Shown here: positions 1 to 6,754 of the stretch, piece after piece | How the letters are laid out: each line of letters opens with the position of its first letter | Numbering within the stretch: the first letter of the stretch is position 1 | Assembly: GCA_017940955.1 (NCBI GenBank) | Contig: JAGAXP010000073.1 | Coordinates: 1 to 15,722, forward strand | From: Oribacterium sp. | GTDB taxonomy: Bacteria; Bacillota_A; Clostridia; Lachnospirales; Lachnospiraceae | DNA length: 15,722 nt | Direction of reading: 5' to 3' | Made by a program: the position numbers and the translations under genes | Notes under the pieces: model-generated | The model's database searches: none | What the model saw: only the letters and a program-made list of their open reading frames with translations | Told to the model about the DNA's origin: nothing

Positions 1-1
1 A

Positions 2-256
2 GTAAATGCTTCCTCCTGCAATATGGTTGATCTGTCGGTAAGACTGTATCATTTGGAAGCCGAAGGAAAAATCGAGAATCCCGCTCCGGAAATTATTCTG
101 GCTCATATTTATTTGCAGCATAGGATGCCGAATGCAAATGAAAATACGATTGTTGATTACAGAAGCTGGTTTGAGCAACAGCTTGAATTAGAACTGAATA
201 ATGATAGGAATTGGAAGAACATCAATAGATGGACGAATCTTTTAGATTATCTGTAA
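2..256 (+). CDS. C-terminal part of an unidentified protein (gene begins before the window)
   Basis: The reading frame is open from the window's left edge to the TAA at 254-256. The first ATG (23) has no ribosome binding site, so the gene very probably starts upstream and only its last 84 residues are visible. The visible part is soluble and rich in Glu, Asn, Leu and aromatic residues, with predicted helices and no membrane segment, Cys cluster or catalytic motif that I recognise. The ending (around residues RWTNLLDYL) suggests a helical C-terminus. I do not recognise the family. The next gene starts 71 bases downstream, after a small inverted repeat but no clear terminator, so co-transcription with it cannot be ruled out. 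Confidence 0.6.
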   Translation, partial: VNASSCNMVDLSVRLYHLEAEGKIENPAPEIILAHIYLQHRMPNANENTIVDYRSWFEQQLELELNNDRNWKNINRWTNLLDYL

Positions 257-327
257 ATATTTGATATCGCTCGTATTTTACACTAGCGATGCGGGTTTAA
301 AGTCAGAACGAATGACGGAGGTGGAAT

Positions 328-1062
328 ATGAATATAGCGAGTATGGGTGGAGCTGCACTTATGTCTTATTACACCGGGCTCTCTTCTGTTCAGCAATCAG
401 AACGAGCTGTGCTTTCTGCAAAACAAGGTGCATTTTCCGGTGGTTCATTTATATCAGTCCTTCAAGAGCAGGTTAGAGGGGCATCCAAAAGTCAGAAAAT
501 CGCTGATATCGGCAATATGACCCGGGAAGAAGCCTATATGCAGCACCTAAAGGAAAAATATGGGGTGGTTCGAGTAGAAAGTATTGCAAAGGATCAAAAG
601 AGCCTAGATAAAATTGGTGGTACTATGATGAGCGGGACTGATGTTGTAATAGCTCCGAATATGTATACGAAGATGGCAGAAGATCCGCAGAAAGCTGCTG
701 AAATCGAAGGTAAGATCGACTATTTCTTTAACAATATCCCCAAATATGAAATGGAAGCTGCCGCTATGGGGCTAAAATTTCAATCTTGCGGTTGTGTTGT
801 ACATGAAGACGGAACGGTGACATATATATGTGGCGCTGAAGATCCACCGGAGCGTGTAGCTGAAGTAAATCGAATCAACAGGGAGAAACGGGCAAAAGAA
901 GCGGCCGAAAGGAAAGCAAATTTTGAAAAGAGCCAGACCGCTGCGAACGAACGGAGAAGGCTCTTGGAAGAAGAACAGCGTAAATTGAATATCGCTGATT
1001 ACAATAGGATGCAGACACTTACTGGTGTAAATATGTTTTTTATAAACAGCAATATACTATGA
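328..1062 (+). CDS. DUF6033-like cytoplasmic or exported protein of unknown function (244 aa)
   Basis: The start is set by GGAGGTGG at 316-323, spaced 4 nt from the ATG. The N-terminus (residues 1-50) is Ser/Gly/Ala-rich with no signal peptide. A central module runs from about residue 63 to 170. It contains a YMQHLKEKYG-type helix, the segment DVVIAPNMYTKMAEDP (about 105-120), a helix, and a beta-hairpin-like end HEDGTVTYICG (about 159-169). The same plan (helix with L-K/R-x-K-Y/F, a hydrophobic strand followed by M-A-x-D) recurs in the genes at 2678 and 5646. I associate it with the DUF6033 group of Lachnospiraceae proteins, from memory rather than a search. A Lys/Glu/Arg-rich, probably coiled-coil helix follows (about 180-225). 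Residues 154 and 156 form a CGC motif. Function is unknown; it heads a run of seven such genes. Confidence 0.85.
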   Translation: MNIASMGGAALMSYYTGLSSVQQSERAVLSAKQGAFSGGSFISVLQEQVRGASKSQKIADIGNMTREEAYMQHLKEKYGVVRVESIAKDQKSLDKIGGTMMSGTDVVIAPNMYTKMAEDPQKAAEIEGKIDYFFNNIPKYEMEAAAMGLKFQSCGCVVHEDGTVTYICGAEDPPERVAEVNRINREKRAKEAAERKANFEKSQTAANERRRLLEEEQRKLNIADYNRMQTLTGVNMFFINSNIL

Positions 1063-1095
1063 TTATTTTTCGCTCGGACCTTTCCGGGGAGCGGT

Positions 1096-1121
1096 GCAGC
1101 TCTGACTGACAGATGAGCTGC
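1096..1121 (+). promoter_or_regulatory. Hairpin just upstream of the ribosome binding site of the 1137 gene
   Basis: GCAGCTC (1096-1102) and GAGCTGC (1115-1121) form a perfect 7-bp stem with a 12-nt loop, ending two bases before the AAAGGAGG ribosome binding site (1124-1131). No T-tract follows, so it is not an intrinsic terminator. It could protect a processed mRNA end or modulate ribosome access. The role is inferred; the pairing is seen directly. Confidence 0.45.
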
Positions 1122-1136
1122 GGAAAGGAGGAGACT

Positions 1137-2525
1137 ATGCCATTTGCAGTACAAACAAGTTATAGTCAAACATATCAGTATGGAAGATACAATTCTATAC
1201 CAGGTTATACAGATACTGCTTTTGACACAGAATTTATGGGGAAAGCGACTTCCCGAACCACTTCATCCAGTGATGGGAAGAATATCGGCATCATGACAAT
1301 AGGAAGCAGAGGGTTCATTGCCAAATATGCCGATTCTTCGACGGAGCAGGATCCGATCATAAAGGTTGGAGATTATGAGGTTCGAGTGAATGATGTTGAC
1401 CCGAAGAATGCTACCGAGATAGAGATGTTCGCATTGACATCTTATATGGATGATAAGGGACTCACAGGTAATACCGGTATGAAGACCTTTAATAAGATGA
1501 GGGCATATTCATCTCAGGCTGAATATAACGGATTTTGTAATGGAATCGCTGATCCGCTGACCGCATGGTCACAAAATCGTGATTGGACAGCAATCTTACA
1601 GAATGCTAAAGAGACCTATCTGGCTATGCCTCAAGCTTATGAGCATGGGCTGAAATGTCAGAATATCATAGACAGTCTGGTATCATGGAGTGATTTCAGA
1701 ACATATTATAGTAATAGTACTTCAAAAACCTTAGATTTGTCGGATGCTATAAAGATGTTTGAAGATGCTCATAAGATATCAGCTCAGGAACTGAAAGAAG
1801 AAAAAGACTGGCGCGATATGTCCGCTGAAGAATGGGATAAGATGCTTGAGGGTGTTGATAATTATATTGACGCTTTTAAGGAACGTTTGCGTGAAATGAA
1901 GGAAATGCAGGACGAGGCTGCTCAAAAGGCGGCTATGGAAGCTGATCCGGAGATGAGGACAATTGCAGCATCATCTGCAGCTTTAGCTGTAGCAACGGGT
2001 TTTGATGCCGGAGCATCTTCTGAAACCGAGGAATCCGGTGAAGTTTCTGCGGAAGACGGCGTTGACCATGAAAAGAACTGGACTAAGAAGCTTAAGACCG
2101 ATGATCAGACTGTTCTTATGACCGCAATAGAAGCGCAGAAGATGGAGAGCAATGCTCTGTCAAAGTATCAGGAGGTTCAGCTTGTTGGCACTACATCTGT
2201 GGGAGTGTCTTACACAAGTGCCGCTACAGAGTGCGCATCTGTTGATGAGGACGATAAAAAGGAAAAGGTCTGGACGATCACCTGTATAGGAGCAGACGGG
2301 ATCAGCAGTAAAAAATGCCAGAATGGTAAAGTCCTTTCAAGCTGGGTACTAAAATACGAGTCGCCCGAAGATGTGAAGCGAGTTGATGACTTAATTTCAG
2401 GCTTCAAGAACGATGAGAACCTCAGATTTGCCGGAATGAAAGACTTTTGGACTAAGTTTTTAGGCGGAAACATATCCAAGGATGATCTTACATTTACAGG
2501 CGACGCCTGGGATTGGATAAGGTAA
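1137..2525 (+). CDS. Large unknown protein of the 328-6494 cluster (462 aa)
   Basis: The start was chosen at 1137 because AAAGGAGG (1124-1131) sits 5 nt upstream; an in-frame ATG at 1113 precedes that site and has none of its own. The N-terminus is Tyr/Gln/Ser/Thr-rich (MPFAVQTSYSQTYQYGRY) with no signal peptide. The N-terminal half carries a conserved-looking core: GSRGFIAKYADSS (about residues 55-67), then IKVGDYEVRVNDVDP and a helix EIEMFALTSYMDDKG. A middle region (about 210-270) is acidic/basic helix, probably coiled coil, followed by an Ala/Ser/Glu-rich linker. The C-terminal part (about 355-460) looks like a beta-rich domain (KVWTITCIGADGI) ending in aromatic residues. I recall similar uncharacterised proteins from Lachnospiraceae beside DUF6033-like genes but know no function. 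It lies in the same transcription unit as 328 and is followed by a terminator. Confidence 0.85.
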   Translation: MPFAVQTSYSQTYQYGRYNSIPGYTDTAFDTEFMGKATSRTTSSSDGKNIGIMTIGSRGFIAKYADSSTEQDPIIKVGDYEVRVNDVDPKNATEIEMFALTSYMDDKGLTGNTGMKTFNKMRAYSSQAEYNGFCNGIADPLTAWSQNRDWTAILQNAKETYLAMPQAYEHGLKCQNIIDSLVSWSDFRTYYSNSTSKTLDLSDAIKMFEDAHKISAQELKEEKDWRDMSAEEWDKMLEGVDNYIDAFKERLREMKEMQDEAAQKAAMEADPEMRTIAASSAALAVATGFDAGASSETEESGEVSAEDGVDHEKNWTKKLKTDDQTVLMTAIEAQKMESNALSKYQEVQLVGTTSVGVSYTSAATECASVDEDDKKEKVWTITCIGADGISSKKCQNGKVLSSWVLKYESPEDVKRVDDLISGFKNDENLRFAGMKDFWTKFLGGNISKDDLTFTGDAWDWIR

Positions 2526-2545
2526 AATGATAATTCTTTTCAAAA

Positions 2546-2579
2546 AACCCCGGAAATTTTGTTTTCGGGGTTAATTTTT
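2546..2579 (+). terminator. Rho-independent terminator
   Basis: AACCCCGGAAA (2546-2556) pairs with TTTTCGGGGTT (2562-2572): 11 bp including one G-T pair, with a 5-nt loop. It is followed by AATTTTTG. It lies 20 bases after the stop of the 1137 gene and ends that transcription unit. Confidence 0.88.
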
Positions 2580-2598
2580 GTAAAGCTCTCTCCGATAA
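2572..2598 (+). promoter_or_regulatory. Candidate sigma-28 (FliA/SigD-type) promoter for the 2678-6494 operon
   Basis: TAATTTTT (2572-2579), then exactly 11 bases, then TCCGATAA (2591-2598). The enterobacterial FliA consensus is TAAAGTTT-N11-GCCGATAA, and the B. subtilis SigD consensus is close to it (established knowledge). The -10 element matches 7 of 8, the -35 core TAAA matches 3 of 4, and the spacing is exact. The -35 overlaps the T-tract of the preceding terminator, which may inflate that part of the match. A weaker sigma-A reading is TTGTAA (2578) with TAGATA (2600) at 16-bp spacing. The site precedes the 2678 start codon by about 80 bases. Confidence 0.5.
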
Positions 2599-2677
2599 AT
2601 AGATAGAAGATAACTATAACTGTCTTTTTGTGCATTGAAACGGATTTCAGTGTTTATCTACAAGGAGGTAGAGTGAT

Positions 2678-3559
2678 ATGGCAGGTATTAGTGGTGTTAT
2701 TTCTGCTTATCGGCAGGTAGATCAGATAAATAAAGGGTCGGAGCGCACATACGAATCGACTTCTTCTAAAGTTGCGTCAAGCAATTCTTCTAAGGAGAGC
2801 CAGACTTCTAAAGTTGAAACAAAAGGCTTTACTCCTATCGATACTAAAAGTTCCCTTGTACCCAAAACAACCGAATATGGGAATACTATCGGGGATGTTA
2901 AGCTTTCCGATAAGGCAAAAGATTATTACAACCAGCTAAAGGGAAAGTTTCATAACATGGAGTTTATTGCTGTCAGCAAGGATATGAAAGCCCAGGTTCA
3001 GGCTAATGCGGCCGCTTATGGTAACGCAAATAAGATGGTTGTTCTTATTGACGAGGAAAAGCTTGAACGCATGGCTACGGATGAGTCCTTCAGGAAGAAA
3101 TATGAAGGGATTATCGCTATGTCACAGACGAAGATGGCTGAGGCAAAGAACAGTCTTACAAGTAGCGGAGCAAGTGTTAAGAACTTTGGTATGTCGGTAG
3201 ATTCAAATGGTAAAGAGAGCTTCTTTGCTACGGTAGAAAAATCTCAGGATCTACAGAAAAAACGCATAGAAAAGAAAGCGGCGGAGAAGGAAGAGCAGAA
3301 GGCTAAAGAAAAGAAGAAGGCTGAAAAAGAAGCAAGAGAAGAACGCTTGCAGAAAGCAAAAGATAAAAAGACAGATAAAACAGCCGACGAGGAAGATCCT
3401 CAGAATATTGACGATGGCAAGGAGTATGTAACCATAGAAGCGAAATCTATGGATGAATTGCTTTCTAAAGTACAGAAATACTCATATAGCGAAGCGCTTA
3501 ATCGTGTTTTTACTGATTCTGAGCGCATGGTCGGCGGACATGTCGATTTTAGGGGGTGA
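2678..3559 (+). CDS. DUF6033-like protein with charged coiled-coil tail (293 aa)
   Basis: AAGGAGG sits about 8 nt before the ATG. The first residues, MAGISGVISAYRQVDQ, resemble those of the 5646 product (MSIGISGVSQ), suggesting a shared N-terminal signal. A Ser/Thr/Lys-rich linker follows (about 20-65), then the DUF6033-like module: LSDKAKDYYNQLKGKFHNMEF (about 73-93; the matching part in 5646 is LSKKAQDYLADLRSKYGDYDF), MVVLIDEEKLERMATDE (about 117-133), and NFGMSVDSNGKESFFATVEKS ending near residue 185. Residues about 190-240 are almost entirely Lys, Glu, Ala and Arg and should form a long charged helix. There is no signal peptide or membrane segment, and function is unknown. It is the first gene of a five-gene operon; its stop overlaps the next gene's start region. 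Confidence 0.85.
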   Translation: MAGISGVISAYRQVDQINKGSERTYESTSSKVASSNSSKESQTSKVETKGFTPIDTKSSLVPKTTEYGNTIGDVKLSDKAKDYYNQLKGKFHNMEFIAVSKDMKAQVQANAAAYGNANKMVVLIDEEKLERMATDESFRKKYEGIIAMSQTKMAEAKNSLTSSGASVKNFGMSVDSNGKESFFATVEKSQDLQKKRIEKKAAEKEEQKAKEKKKAEKEAREERLQKAKDKKTDKTADEEDPQNIDDGKEYVTIEAKSMDELLSKVQKYSYSEALNRVFTDSERMVGGHVDFRG

Positions 3560-3564
3560 TGACT

Positions 3565-4161
3565 ATGAAATTAGGTGAAGTCATCCCTAAATACAGAGAA
3601 TATCGTCAGGTACTTGTAGATCAGACCAGAAGCCTCGCAAAGCAGAGGGATGAGGCGAAAAAGAAGTTTGAGATTACGGGCGATAAAAAGTTCGAGGAAG
3701 AAGCGGCAACCTTACAGCTTTCCGTAGAGGCTTCGGACGAGGAATTTAAAAAGAATCAGGAAGTCCTTGATGGACTGATGGAACAGTATACGGCAGCATG
3801 GAACGCAGAGGTTGCAAGACAGCAATCCGATCCCGAAACAGGATATGCGGCCACTATGGGCAAGATTATGACGACTGCCATGAGGATGTCCAGAGGCGAT
3901 AATGTTCCGTATTCTGATGAAAAGAAGCTACAGGAAGCGAACGATAAATTATACGCTGCCGCAAAACAGGCACAGGCTATGATGAAACAGATGAAGAATC
4001 ATAAGGCGAAAGATTATGATTCTCTCTGGGATGAAGAAGGCGGCGAATATGATCCCGAAGCTGCTGCAGAAAATGCTGAGGCAACAGGAGAACTTCCTGA
4101 GATACCCGAAACAGGTACAGAAGCTGGAACGGAAGCTTCTTCCGACGAGGCGGGATTATGA
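3565..4161 (+). CDS. Coiled-coil protein of unknown function with acidic tail (198 aa)
   Basis: Three in-frame starts are possible (GTG 3556, ATG 3559, ATG 3565). ATG 3565 is preferred because the purine tract AGGGGGTG (3551-3558) then has usable spacing; the others sit on top of it. The upstream gene's TGA (3557-3559) overlaps this start region, implying translational coupling. Residues 1-80 (KLGEVIPKYREYRQVLVDQ onward) are strongly heptad-like, alternating Lys/Arg/Glu with Leu/Val. A second helical segment (about 105-145) is Ala/Gln/Met/Lys-rich. The last 45 residues are acidic and low-complexity (Glu/Ala/Thr/Gly/Pro). A small soluble coiled-coil protein beside putatively exported proteins could be a chaperone or a structural subunit; this is conjecture. 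Confidence 0.82.
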   Translation: MKLGEVIPKYREYRQVLVDQTRSLAKQRDEAKKKFEITGDKKFEEEAATLQLSVEASDEEFKKNQEVLDGLMEQYTAAWNAEVARQQSDPETGYAATMGKIMTTAMRMSRGDNVPYSDEKKLQEANDKLYAAAKQAQAMMKQMKNHKAKDYDSLWDEEGGEYDPEAAAENAEATGELPEIPETGTEAGTEASSDEAGL

Positions 4162-4206
4162 ATGATTTGAAATGAAAGAATAAGATGGTTTGAGAGGTGA
4201 CGCAAT

Positions 4207-4863
4207 ATGCTTATGATACGTGATTTCAGCACGATGTTTCAACAGATGTCAGGAATGCCAATAAATAGTAAGGCTGGGATGAATATGCTTAAGTCGGCCG
4301 GAATCGATACAAATAGTGCAAGATATAAGGCGGCAATAAAGCAGATGAATTCTGCATGCAAAGGTGTGGGTTATACGAATCCTCAGGCAATAAAGAACGT
4401 AATGGCCAATTTTGATAAGGATGGAGACAGAATAAATGCTTTTGGTGTTGCAGGTATGGACGCAACAGGCATTCCGCAATCGCAAAGGCATCGTATCATT
4501 AAAATCTCCGAAAAATCAAGGCAGGATATGTTTGATACGGTAAAGAAGGAGTTTTTGCGTGATAACGGAGAACTTGACGCGGATAAAACACAACGTTCTG
4601 AAGTATTTAAAAGGTATCAGCTTAGTGTCCCTAAATCAGATAGATTAAAAGGAACGTGGACACTTGGACAATATGAGAAAGCATATAGACAGGCGTTTGC
4701 TGATGCTTGTAAACAGATGGATCCTTCTTGGAAGCCTGGGAAGGATATTCCAAAGGGTGCAATTGATGGAATAACGAGAGAGTCTATTGATAATATGCTT
4801 GTTAAGGGCAATGGTGAATATGGGGAAACACTGGTGAGAAAATCTGTTGATTTGAGTGTGTGA
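4207..4863 (+). CDS. Unknown protein of the cluster (218 aa)
   Basis: AGAGGTGA (4192-4199) lies 7 nt before the ATG; an alternative start is the Met two codons on. The N-terminus FSTMFQQMSGMPIN is Met/Gln-rich without a signal peptide. Residues about 20-60 carry the repeated-looking helical pattern MNMLKSAGIDTNSARYKAAI followed by ANFDKDGDRINAFGVAGMD. The latter holds a DKDGD run that only loosely recalls a calcium-binding loop. The C-terminal half is basic and helical (EKSRQDMFDTVKKEF, YEKAYRQAFADACKQMDP). I do not recognise a characterised family. Its position inside the operon, between a coiled-coil protein and another cluster-specific protein, ties it to whatever the cluster does. Confidence 0.8.
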   Translation: MLMIRDFSTMFQQMSGMPINSKAGMNMLKSAGIDTNSARYKAAIKQMNSACKGVGYTNPQAIKNVMANFDKDGDRINAFGVAGMDATGIPQSQRHRIIKISEKSRQDMFDTVKKEFLRDNGELDADKTQRSEVFKRYQLSVPKSDRLKGTWTLGQYEKAYRQAFADACKQMDPSWKPGKDIPKGAIDGITRESIDNMLVKGNGEYGETLVRKSVDLSV

Positions 4864-4902
4864 TATCGAATTGATCCAATGCAATGTGAAGGAGGTGGAT
4901 GT

Positions 4903-5607
4903 ATGCCTATACATTTATTCGGAAATATAAATGGAACATATCAGCCACCGCAGATGAATCTGCTCGGTTCGGCTAAGGTACAAAACAGCAATCCGGTGAG
5001 ATATAATGAAACTGAGATTGGAAAGAACAATCCTGTAGTTAAGGTTAATATCTCAGAGGAAGGTCTTAGGGCTTTGCATGGAAGTAAACTTCCCGGAAGC
5101 ATTGACATTAAGGCAGAACAGGAACGCATAAAATATGCGTCTGAACATCAGCCGACCGAGAGTTATTATAACCGTATGTCCCGTGAAATGAGCAATGCTC
5201 TTGAACAGAAACGGGCAGAGAAAGGCAACCTGACGATTGAAGACAGAGAAGATGCTTTGATGAGCAGTTTTAAATCTATTGCTGATGAGATTGTCAAGGG
5301 CTATGAAAGCGGTGCAAGGGTAAGATTTGTTGAAGACCCCGATTCTGAGGACGGATACCACAAACTTACAAAGGAAGATGAACTTGAGATCTTACAGAAG
5401 GAATTTGATGATCTCTCAGAGGCTAAGTTCGGAAAGAAGCAACAGGAAGCAGCTCAGGCTGTAGCAAAATCCTTGGATGCACTTCACAAGATTCTTGAAA
5501 AAAGTGGCAAAGGAACAACCGCTAAAAAGTATGAACCGATAAAGATACCGGATGATTTCCTTGAAAGGCTTTTAAGGAGATCCCGTAAGTTTATAGCAAA
5601 TCTTTAA
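4903..5607 (+). CDS. Unknown charged protein of the cluster (234 aa)
   Basis: The start is fixed by GAAGGAGGTGG (4888-4898), which lies 4 nt before ATG 4903; an in-frame ATG at 4879 precedes that site and is rejected. The N-terminal 35 residues (PIHLFGNINGTYQPPQMNL) are uncharged and probably flexible. They are followed by VVKVNISEEGLRALHGSKLPG (within about 46-70). Strand-then-SEEGLRAL motifs are common in this neighbourhood's protein type and vaguely recall exported flagellar regulators such as FlgM; I regard that as weak. The rest is highly charged helix (about 75-120, 150-205), ending in a basic segment FLERLLRRSRKFIANL. There is no signal peptide or membrane segment. Confidence 0.8.
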   Translation: MPIHLFGNINGTYQPPQMNLLGSAKVQNSNPVRYNETEIGKNNPVVKVNISEEGLRALHGSKLPGSIDIKAEQERIKYASEHQPTESYYNRMSREMSNALEQKRAEKGNLTIEDREDALMSSFKSIADEIVKGYESGARVRFVEDPDSEDGYHKLTKEDELEILQKEFDDLSEAKFGKKQQEAAQAVAKSLDALHKILEKSGKGTTAKKYEPIKIPDDFLERLLRRSRKFIANL

Positions 5608-5645
5608 TAGAAATATGTAATCATGTAGTAAAGGAGGCTGATTTC

Positions 5646-6494
5646 ATGTCAATAGGAATAAGTGGCGTATCACAGGTGGGAGCTAGCACGCAGTATGAGG
5701 CACCTGCTGTTAAATCAAGTGAAGACAAGCTTTCAAAGAAGGCGCAGGACTATCTTGCAGATCTTAGGAGCAAGTATGGCGATTACGATTTTATCGTTGC
5801 CAACGACTCTGATGATAAGAAGGCTCTTGTAAAACAGAGCACAAAATCAACATCTGTCGTATTCTCAACATCAGAGATGGAGAGAATGGCAAAGGATGAA
5901 AAGTATGCAGCACAGAAGCTGAAGAACGTAGATACCGCTGTTCGTAACGGCAATAAGATTGCAGAAGGACAGGGCGTTACCTATGAGAAAGGTAGTACAC
6001 AGAGTTCCGGATTGTATTCGATCAACAAGATGAATAAAGCTGACAGAAGTGCTTTAGTGGGTCAGCTTAAAGCTGATATGGAATCCAGAAAGTCACAGCT
6101 CATTGATCTTGTACAGAAGACTCTTTCAGGTCAGGTTGACAGCTTTGGAAAGGCTTCCGATGAGAATAGCATATGGAGAACTCTTGCAAGTGGTAAGTTT
6201 ACTGTTGATGCAGCTACAAAGGCACAGGCTCAGAAGGATATTTCTGAAGACGGTTACTGGGGTGTAAAACAGACATCTCAGAGATTGTTTGACTTCGCGA
6301 GCGCTCTTGCAGGTGACGATGTTGATAAGATGAAGGAAATGCAGGCAGCTATGGAAAAAGGATACAAGATGGCTACCAAGGCTTGGGGTAGAGAACTTCC
6401 TAGCATCAGTAAGGATACGCTTGATGCTGCCAATAAGTTGTTTGACGATTACTATAAATCCAAGGAATCACAGAAGACAACTATAGAGGAATAA
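5646..6494 (+). CDS. DUF6033-like protein, last gene of the cluster (282 aa)
   Basis: AAAGGAGG (5630-5637) is 8 nt before the ATG. The start MSIGISGVSQVGASTQYEAP parallels the 2678 product. The module LSKKAQDYLADLRSKYGDYDF (about 29-49), STSVVFSTSEMERMAKDEKY (about 69-88) and the following helix match the 2678 module in order. Unlike that protein it lacks the KE-rich tail. It continues instead with an approximately 140-residue, mostly helical C-terminal domain (SRKSQLIDLVQKTLSGQVDS onward, then LFDFASALAGDDVDKMKEMQ and LDAANKLFDDYYKS). No signal peptide or Cys is present. The C-terminal half reminds me of other Lachnospiraceae DUF6033-type proteins, but no activity is known. It is followed by a strong terminator. 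Confidence 0.85.
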   Translation: MSIGISGVSQVGASTQYEAPAVKSSEDKLSKKAQDYLADLRSKYGDYDFIVANDSDDKKALVKQSTKSTSVVFSTSEMERMAKDEKYAAQKLKNVDTAVRNGNKIAEGQGVTYEKGSTQSSGLYSINKMNKADRSALVGQLKADMESRKSQLIDLVQKTLSGQVDSFGKASDENSIWRTLASGKFTVDAATKAQAQKDISEDGYWGVKQTSQRLFDFASALAGDDVDKMKEMQAAMEKGYKMATKAWGRELPSISKDTLDAANKLFDDYYKSKESQKTTIEE

Positions 6495-6546
6495 GTGATT
6501 TATGTCGGGAAAAGGTATGCCGGCGCATCATATGTTGTGGTTAGAG

Positions 6547-6574
6547 AAGAGCTCCGGAAACGGGGCTCTTTTGC
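6547..6574 (+). terminator. Rho-independent terminator of the 2678-6494 operon
   Basis: AAGAGCTCCG (6547-6556) pairs with CGGGGCTCTT (6561-6570), 10 bp with one G-T pair, closed by a GAAA tetraloop. A short T-rich tail overlaps the 3' arm. It begins 52 bases after the 5646 stop codon. Confidence 0.85.
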
Positions 6575-6602
6575 TGTTAAGGGCGATAACATTTGTTATA
6601 AT
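6574..6602 (+). promoter_or_regulatory. Extended -10 promoter for the 6755-11045 operon
   Basis: A perfect TATAAT (6597-6602) is preceded by TGT (6594-6596), which gives the extended -10 TGn motif. The -35 is poor (CTGTTA at 6574-6579 with 17-bp spacing), as is usual for extended -10 promoters. Transcription would start near 6609, directly at the edge of the 12-bp repeats. Confidence 0.6.
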
Positions 6603-6610
6603 AAAGAGTA

Positions 6611-6646
6611 GATAAAAGGTCGGATAAAAGGTCGGATAAAAGGTCG
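6611..6646 (+). repeat. Three perfect tandem copies of a 12-bp unit
   Basis: GATAAAAGGTCG occurs at 6611-6622, 6623-6634 and 6635-6646 without mismatch, followed by a partial copy (GATA). The block lies immediately downstream of the predicted transcription start and outside any gene. It could be a stepped regulator-binding array or a slippage-prone repeat in the untranslated leader. Perfect identity suggests recent expansion or strong constraint. Confidence 0.9.
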
Positions 6647-6754
6647 ATATACTATTATTAAGGTTTTTTTCCAAAATGCACTTTGAGACCGTTTTATGGT
6701 ACAGGCAAAAGAGTATCTTTATGGTGTAAGGGAAACCATACTTGGAGGAGCCAT

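Noticed and set aside
266..290. Inverted repeat ATCGCT/AGCGAT as a terminator after the first gene
   Set aside because: Only 6 bp with a 13-nt loop and no T-tract.
4405..4460. EF-hand-like calcium loop in the 4207 product (DKDGD)
   Set aside because: The glycine and hydrophobic positions and the final acidic ligand do not fall at canonical spacing, and there is no second loop.
4903..5607. FlgM-like anti-sigma-28 factor
   Set aside because: Only a short SEEGLRAL-like motif is suggestive; length and the rest of the sequence do not fit.
6611..6646. CRISPR array
   Set aside because: Units are 12 bp, directly adjacent, with no spacers and no cas genes.
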